A DNA stretch of 7,856 nucleotides from Candidatus Solibacter sp. (GTDB lineage Bacteria; Acidobacteriota; Terriglobia; Bryobacterales; Bryobacteraceae), in assembly GCA_017883345.1 (NCBI GenBank), contig JADGNT010000208.1:1-7856 (forward strand), in the 5' to 3' direction. Shown here piece by piece: positions 5,894-7,856 of the stretch; the first letter of the stretch is position 1; the number at the start of each line of letters is the position of its first letter. A program made the translations under genes and the position numbers. The notes beneath the pieces are model-generated. The model ran no database searches. It worked only from the letters and a program-made list of their open reading frames with translations, and was not told the origin of the DNA.

Positions 5894-7228
5894 TCAGACG
5901 AACTTGTACTCCCCGGGCACCGGCAGCGCGGCCGGCGTGGTCGTATTCTGGTAGCCGAACTCGCGCGGCATCAGGTCCTGCTTCGAGTTCATGATCTGCT
6001 CCCACGTGATTGCCTGGCCGGAGTAGGCCGATTCGCGCGCCATGATGCAGGTCAGCGTGCTCTCGGCGATAGCCACCGACTGGTTCACGTACGGCCCGCG
6101 GCCCAGGATGCTGTCCACCATGTCGATGTGCTCCTGTACGTAGGCGCTGATGCCTTTGGTTCCCAGGTCGAGGCCGGTGCTGCGGCCCTTGGCGCCGACG
6201 ATCGTGTCACTCACGTTGCGGAACGTGCCGTTGGGATACTGCCGGCAATAGCTGTTCAGGTGCACGCCGTTGGGGTAGACGAAATCCGAGCTCATGTGGT
6301 CGTAGATGTTGCCGTAGAGCGCGGCGCGCGGACGCCAGGCGGCGCCGCCGCTCGCCACCACGCGCTCCGGATGCGTGCCCATCACCCAGTTCATGAAATC
6401 GATGTTGTGGAAGTGCTGTTCCACAATCTGGTCGCCGCACAGCCACAGGAAGGAATACCAGTTGCGGTGCTCCCATTCCATGTCGCCCCATTTGGCGTCG
6501 CGCGCCTGCACGTGCATCACCGGGCCGCTCAGGTAATTCGCCTGTAGGGCGACGATGTCGCCGATGGCGCCGTCGTGAATCTTGCGCACGGTCTCCACGT
6601 ACGGCCGGTCTTCGTGGCGTTGCGCGCCGCTCATCACGGTGAGCTTCTTTTCGGCGGCTTTGCGTCCGGCGGCCAGGAAGCGGCGCGCGCCGGTGGCGTC
6701 GGTGGCGATCGGCTTCTCGGTGAAGACGTGCTTGCCGGCTTCCACGGCGGCCTCGAAGTGAATCGGGCGGTAGCCCGGCGGCGTGGCCAGCATGACGATA
6801 TCGAGCTCGCTCATGGCGAGCTTCTGATAGGCGTCGAAGCCCACGAAGTGGCGGTCGGGCGCCACCTGGATGCGCGGCCCGATGGATTCCGCCAGGTCCC
6901 GCGCGGTCATCTCCTTCGGTTTGCCGTCGCGCTCCACCGTGATGCCGGCGTGGCTCGCCAGGTACTTCGGGTCGCGCAGCTTCTTGAGCGCGCCTTCCAG
7001 GTGGTCTTCGAAGATGTCCGCCATGGCGACGAGTTCCACGTTCTCGTTGCCGGTGAGCAGGTCCATGGTGGCCTGCGTGCCGCGCCCGCCGCAGCCGACC
7101 AAGCCAGCGCGCAGTTTCTCCTTTCCGGCGCCGCGCACCAGATGGGGTTGGACGATGGTGAATGCCGCCGCGCCCGCCGTCAACAGGGAGCGCCGGGAAA
7201 TTGGATTCGGATTCGATGGATCTGGCAT
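5894..7228 (-). CDS. Tat-exported Gfo/Idh/MocA family oxidoreductase
   Basis: A 444-residue NAD(P)-dependent sugar or polyol oxidoreductase. The leader MPDPSNPNPISRRSLLTAGA is a clear twin-arginine signal, ending near PHLVRGAG, so the enzyme is likely exported folded with its cofactor. The Rossmann domain begins LRAGLVGCGGRG (39-50; glycine motif 45-50), followed by VAMADIFEDHL and DIVMLATPPGYRP. The family's EKPIA motif is at 171-175 (K172 is the usual catalytic lysine). The second domain carries EHRNWYSFLWLCGDQIVEQHFHNIDFMNWV, with H274 and D277 as likely active-site residues. C-terminal substrate-domain motifs include EHIDMVDSI and ESTLTCIMAR. Length fits the exported subgroup. The ATG at 7228 is chosen because it places SRR correctly and lies 9 bases from a -10 box; an upstream in-frame start at 7282 lies beyond the promoter. 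The substrate is unknown; the exported isomerase nearby suggests linked sugar chemistry. Confidence 0.93.
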   Translation of the reverse strand: MPDPSNPNPISRRSLLTAGAAAFTIVQPHLVRGAGKEKLRAGLVGCGGRGTQATMDLLTGNENVELVAMADIFEDHLEGALKKLRDPKYLASHAGITVERDGKPKEMTARDLAESIGPRIQVAPDRHFVGFDAYQKLAMSELDIVMLATPPGYRPIHFEAAVEAGKHVFTEKPIATDATGARRFLAAGRKAAEKKLTVMSGAQRHEDRPYVETVRKIHDGAIGDIVALQANYLSGPVMHVQARDAKWGDMEWEHRNWYSFLWLCGDQIVEQHFHNIDFMNWVMGTHPERVVASGGAAWRPRAALYGNIYDHMSSDFVYPNGVHLNSYCRQYPNGTFRNVSDTIVGAKGRSTGLDLGTKGISAYVQEHIDMVDSILGRGPYVNQSVAIAESTLTCIMARESAYSGQAITWEQIMNSKQDLMPREFGYQNTTTPAALPVPGEYKFV

Positions 7229-7237
7229 GATGCCGGA

Positions 7238-7266
7238 ATCATACCCCCTGGCAGCGCCGGTTACAA
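7238..7266 (-). promoter_or_regulatory. Promoter of the Gfo/Idh/MocA oxidoreductase gene (probably leaderless)
   Basis: Reading the minus strand, TTGTAA (7266-7261) and TATGAT (7243-7238) are separated by exactly 17 bases. Nine bases separate the -10 box from the ATG at 7228. No Shine-Dalgarno site fits: a G-run at 7248-7244 is 15 bases away and lies in front of the -10 box. Confidence 0.6.
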
Positions 7267-7272
7267 TGGTAG

Positions 7273-7300
7273 GACAGACCATCGCCTTGCGTGGTCTGTC
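7273..7300. repeat. Perfect 9-bp inverted repeat
   Basis: GACAGACCA (7273-7281) and TGGTCTGTC (7292-7300) flank a 10-base loop. The repeat sits 7 bases upstream of the -35 box of the oxidoreductase promoter and 57 bases past the stop of the coiled-coil gene, on the same strand. It could be an operator or a terminator stem without a T-run. TGGTCTG recurs at 7307-7313. Confidence 0.55.
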
Positions 7301-7356
7301 ATTTTGTGGTCTGCGGGACCGGATGACTACCCTCGGAGCGAAGGTGGCCTGAGGTT

Positions 7357-7599
7357 CTATTGAGGCGGGCGGCCTTCCAGCTTCTTCAGCCGGTCATCCA
7401 GGGCTTCCATCTCGAGGTCGATCGCCCGGAGCGCCGCGGAGATGGTGCGGTTCCGGGCTTCCGCCGGTGACGCCCACTTGTGGAACTCCGTCAGGAGCTT
7501 CGTTTCGACCTGCTCGGATCTCTCGTTCCCGTACCCCTTGAGGGAGGATACGATCCGCCCCTCCATCTCGATCGGGTACTGCTTTAGTTCTGCGTCCAC
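7357..7599 (-). CDS. Small charged, coiled-coil protein of unknown function
   Basis: An 80-residue soluble protein from a GTG at 7599; a TAG four codons upstream rules out an earlier start. An ATG at residue 12 (7566) is an alternative start. Most of the chain should be helical. VETKLLTEFHKWASPAE (residues 31-47) is followed by the heptad-like ISAALRAIDLEMEALDDRLKKLE (53-75), a probable coiled coil, and a short proline tail. There is no signal peptide, no cysteine and no nucleic-acid-binding motif. Similar short proteins of the VETKLL...FHKW kind, as I recall, are found in many copies in Solibacter-group genomes, but I know no function for them. GAGG and GGGAG lie upstream at poor spacings (2 and 12 bases). 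It is divergent from the DUF1016 gene. Confidence rests on the coherent amphipathic pattern. Confidence 0.65.
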   Translation of the reverse strand: MDAELKQYPIEMEGRIVSSLKGYGNERSEQVETKLLTEFHKWASPAEARNRTISAALRAIDLEMEALDDRLKKLEGRPPQ

Positions 7600-7632
7600 A
7601 TCCTCAGTCTACTCCCATGAAAACGGATCATC

Positions 7633-7713
7633 ATGTCGCTTTCCCTCACGGAAGAAGAATTGCGGCAAGCGGGCGATGCCCGAAGCACCCGGGCGGTTGG
7701 ACAGGCGTCGTGA
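7633..7713 (+). CDS. Possible 26-residue leader peptide, or remnant, before the DUF1016 gene
   Basis: An ATG at 7633 opens MSLSLTEEELRQAGDARSTR and ends with TGA at 7711-7713. The stop overlaps the GTG at 7710 as GTGA, the pattern of translationally coupled genes. LSLTEEELRQ looks like real protein, faintly like the start of phage-type DUF4224 proteins. No good ribosome site precedes it. It could be chance or the stump of a frameshifted gene. Confidence 0.25.
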   Translation: MSLSLTEEELRQAGDARSTRAVGQAS

Positions 7714-7856
7714 CGCAGCGCAAATTCTCCAAGCCAACGGACGCGGCAGTTGTGCCAGCCCAGGAGCCAACCGCGTTGCTGGCGCACTTGCGGGGACTGG
7801 TCCAGCAGGCCCGCGAAGGCGTGGCGCGCGCTGTGGGTTCGAGCCTTACCACGCTC
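7710..7856 (+). CDS. DUF1016 (YhcG-type, PDDEXK nuclease family) protein, N-terminus only
   Basis: The frame is open to the right edge, giving 49 residues from a GTG at 7710. After a loose polar leader (MTQRKFSKPTDAAVVPAQEP) comes LLAHLRGLVQQAREGVARAV followed by GSSLTTL. This fits the start of the DUF1016 N-terminal helical domain, whose usual pattern is helix, AREGVARAVN, then S-LV-LYW-IG. The family carries a PDDEXK-type nuclease domain at its C-terminus, beyond this window, and is often seen in accessory regions near restriction or other defence genes. The start is uncertain. An ATG at 7617 is in the same open frame and would add 31 residues rich in His, Gly and Arg that look unlike protein. 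The GTG has a weak AGG 4 bases upstream and overlaps the stop of a tiny upstream frame. The family call rests on one short stretch. Confidence 0.6.
   Translation, partial: MTQRKFSKPTDAAVVPAQEPTALLAHLRGLVQQAREGVARAVGSSLTTL

Noticed and set aside
7229..7282. Earlier in-frame start for the Gfo/Idh/MocA protein
   Set aside because: It would place the probable promoter inside the coding region and push the Tat motif too far from the N-terminus.
7836..7845. GGTTCGAGCC, which looks like the T-loop arm of a tRNA
   Set aside because: No acceptor, D-arm or anticodon arm can be built around it, and it falls inside the DUF1016 reading frame, where it encodes part of AVGSSL.
1..7856. CRISPR array, insertion sequence ends, integrase or attachment sites
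   Set aside because: No regularly spaced direct repeats, transposase or recombinase motifs, or tRNA-adjacent duplications were seen.

Overview
The window is GC-rich, with ordinary protein-coding density. It looks like chromosomal DNA of an acidobacterium of the Solibacter/Bryobacter type. That placement is an inference from three things: Tat-exported sugar-oxidoreductase genes, a small dispersed repeat whose translation resembles peptides I recall from Solibacter-group annotations, and the general protein character. No rRNA, tRNA, CRISPR array, transposase or integrase is visible.

Left part (1-2704, + strand): a type I cysteine desulfurase (NifS/IscS class, missing only its first few residues) is followed by mnmA, the tRNA U34 2-thiouridylase. 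This is a compact sulfur-transfer pair, in which one enzyme frees sulfur from cysteine and the other places it on tRNA. A short dispersed repeat sits between them and seems to supply the ribosome-binding site of mnmA. A small three-helix membrane protein of unknown role follows, with its own strong Shine-Dalgarno site. A 305-base non-coding stretch (2705-3009) then holds GC-rich hairpins and a long-armed inverted repeat.

Middle part (3010-7228): a divergent pair consists of a Tat-type exported protein with a glycoside-hydrolase-2-like sugar-binding fold (minus strand; it looks internally shortened) and a Tat-type exported TIM-barrel sugar isomerase/epimerase (plus strand). A secreted protein of unknown function follows on the plus strand. 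It meets, tail to tail across a hairpin terminator, a Tat-exported Gfo/Idh/MocA oxidoreductase on the minus strand. Three of these four proteins carry twin-arginine leaders, suggesting carbohydrate or polyol chemistry outside the cytoplasm. Two genes in this part have a -10 box 6-9 bases from the ATG and no Shine-Dalgarno site, so they are probably leaderless.

Right part (7229-7856): a promoter and a perfect 9-bp inverted repeat precede the oxidoreductase gene. Next come a small coiled-coil protein on the minus strand and, running off the right edge, the N-terminus of a DUF1016 (YhcG-type, PDDEXK nuclease family) protein. I do not see a clearly new multi-gene system. The points most worth checking are the shortened GH2-like protein, the repeat that donates expression signals, the leaderless promoters, the three-cysteine MnmA, and the unusual start region of the DUF1016 gene.
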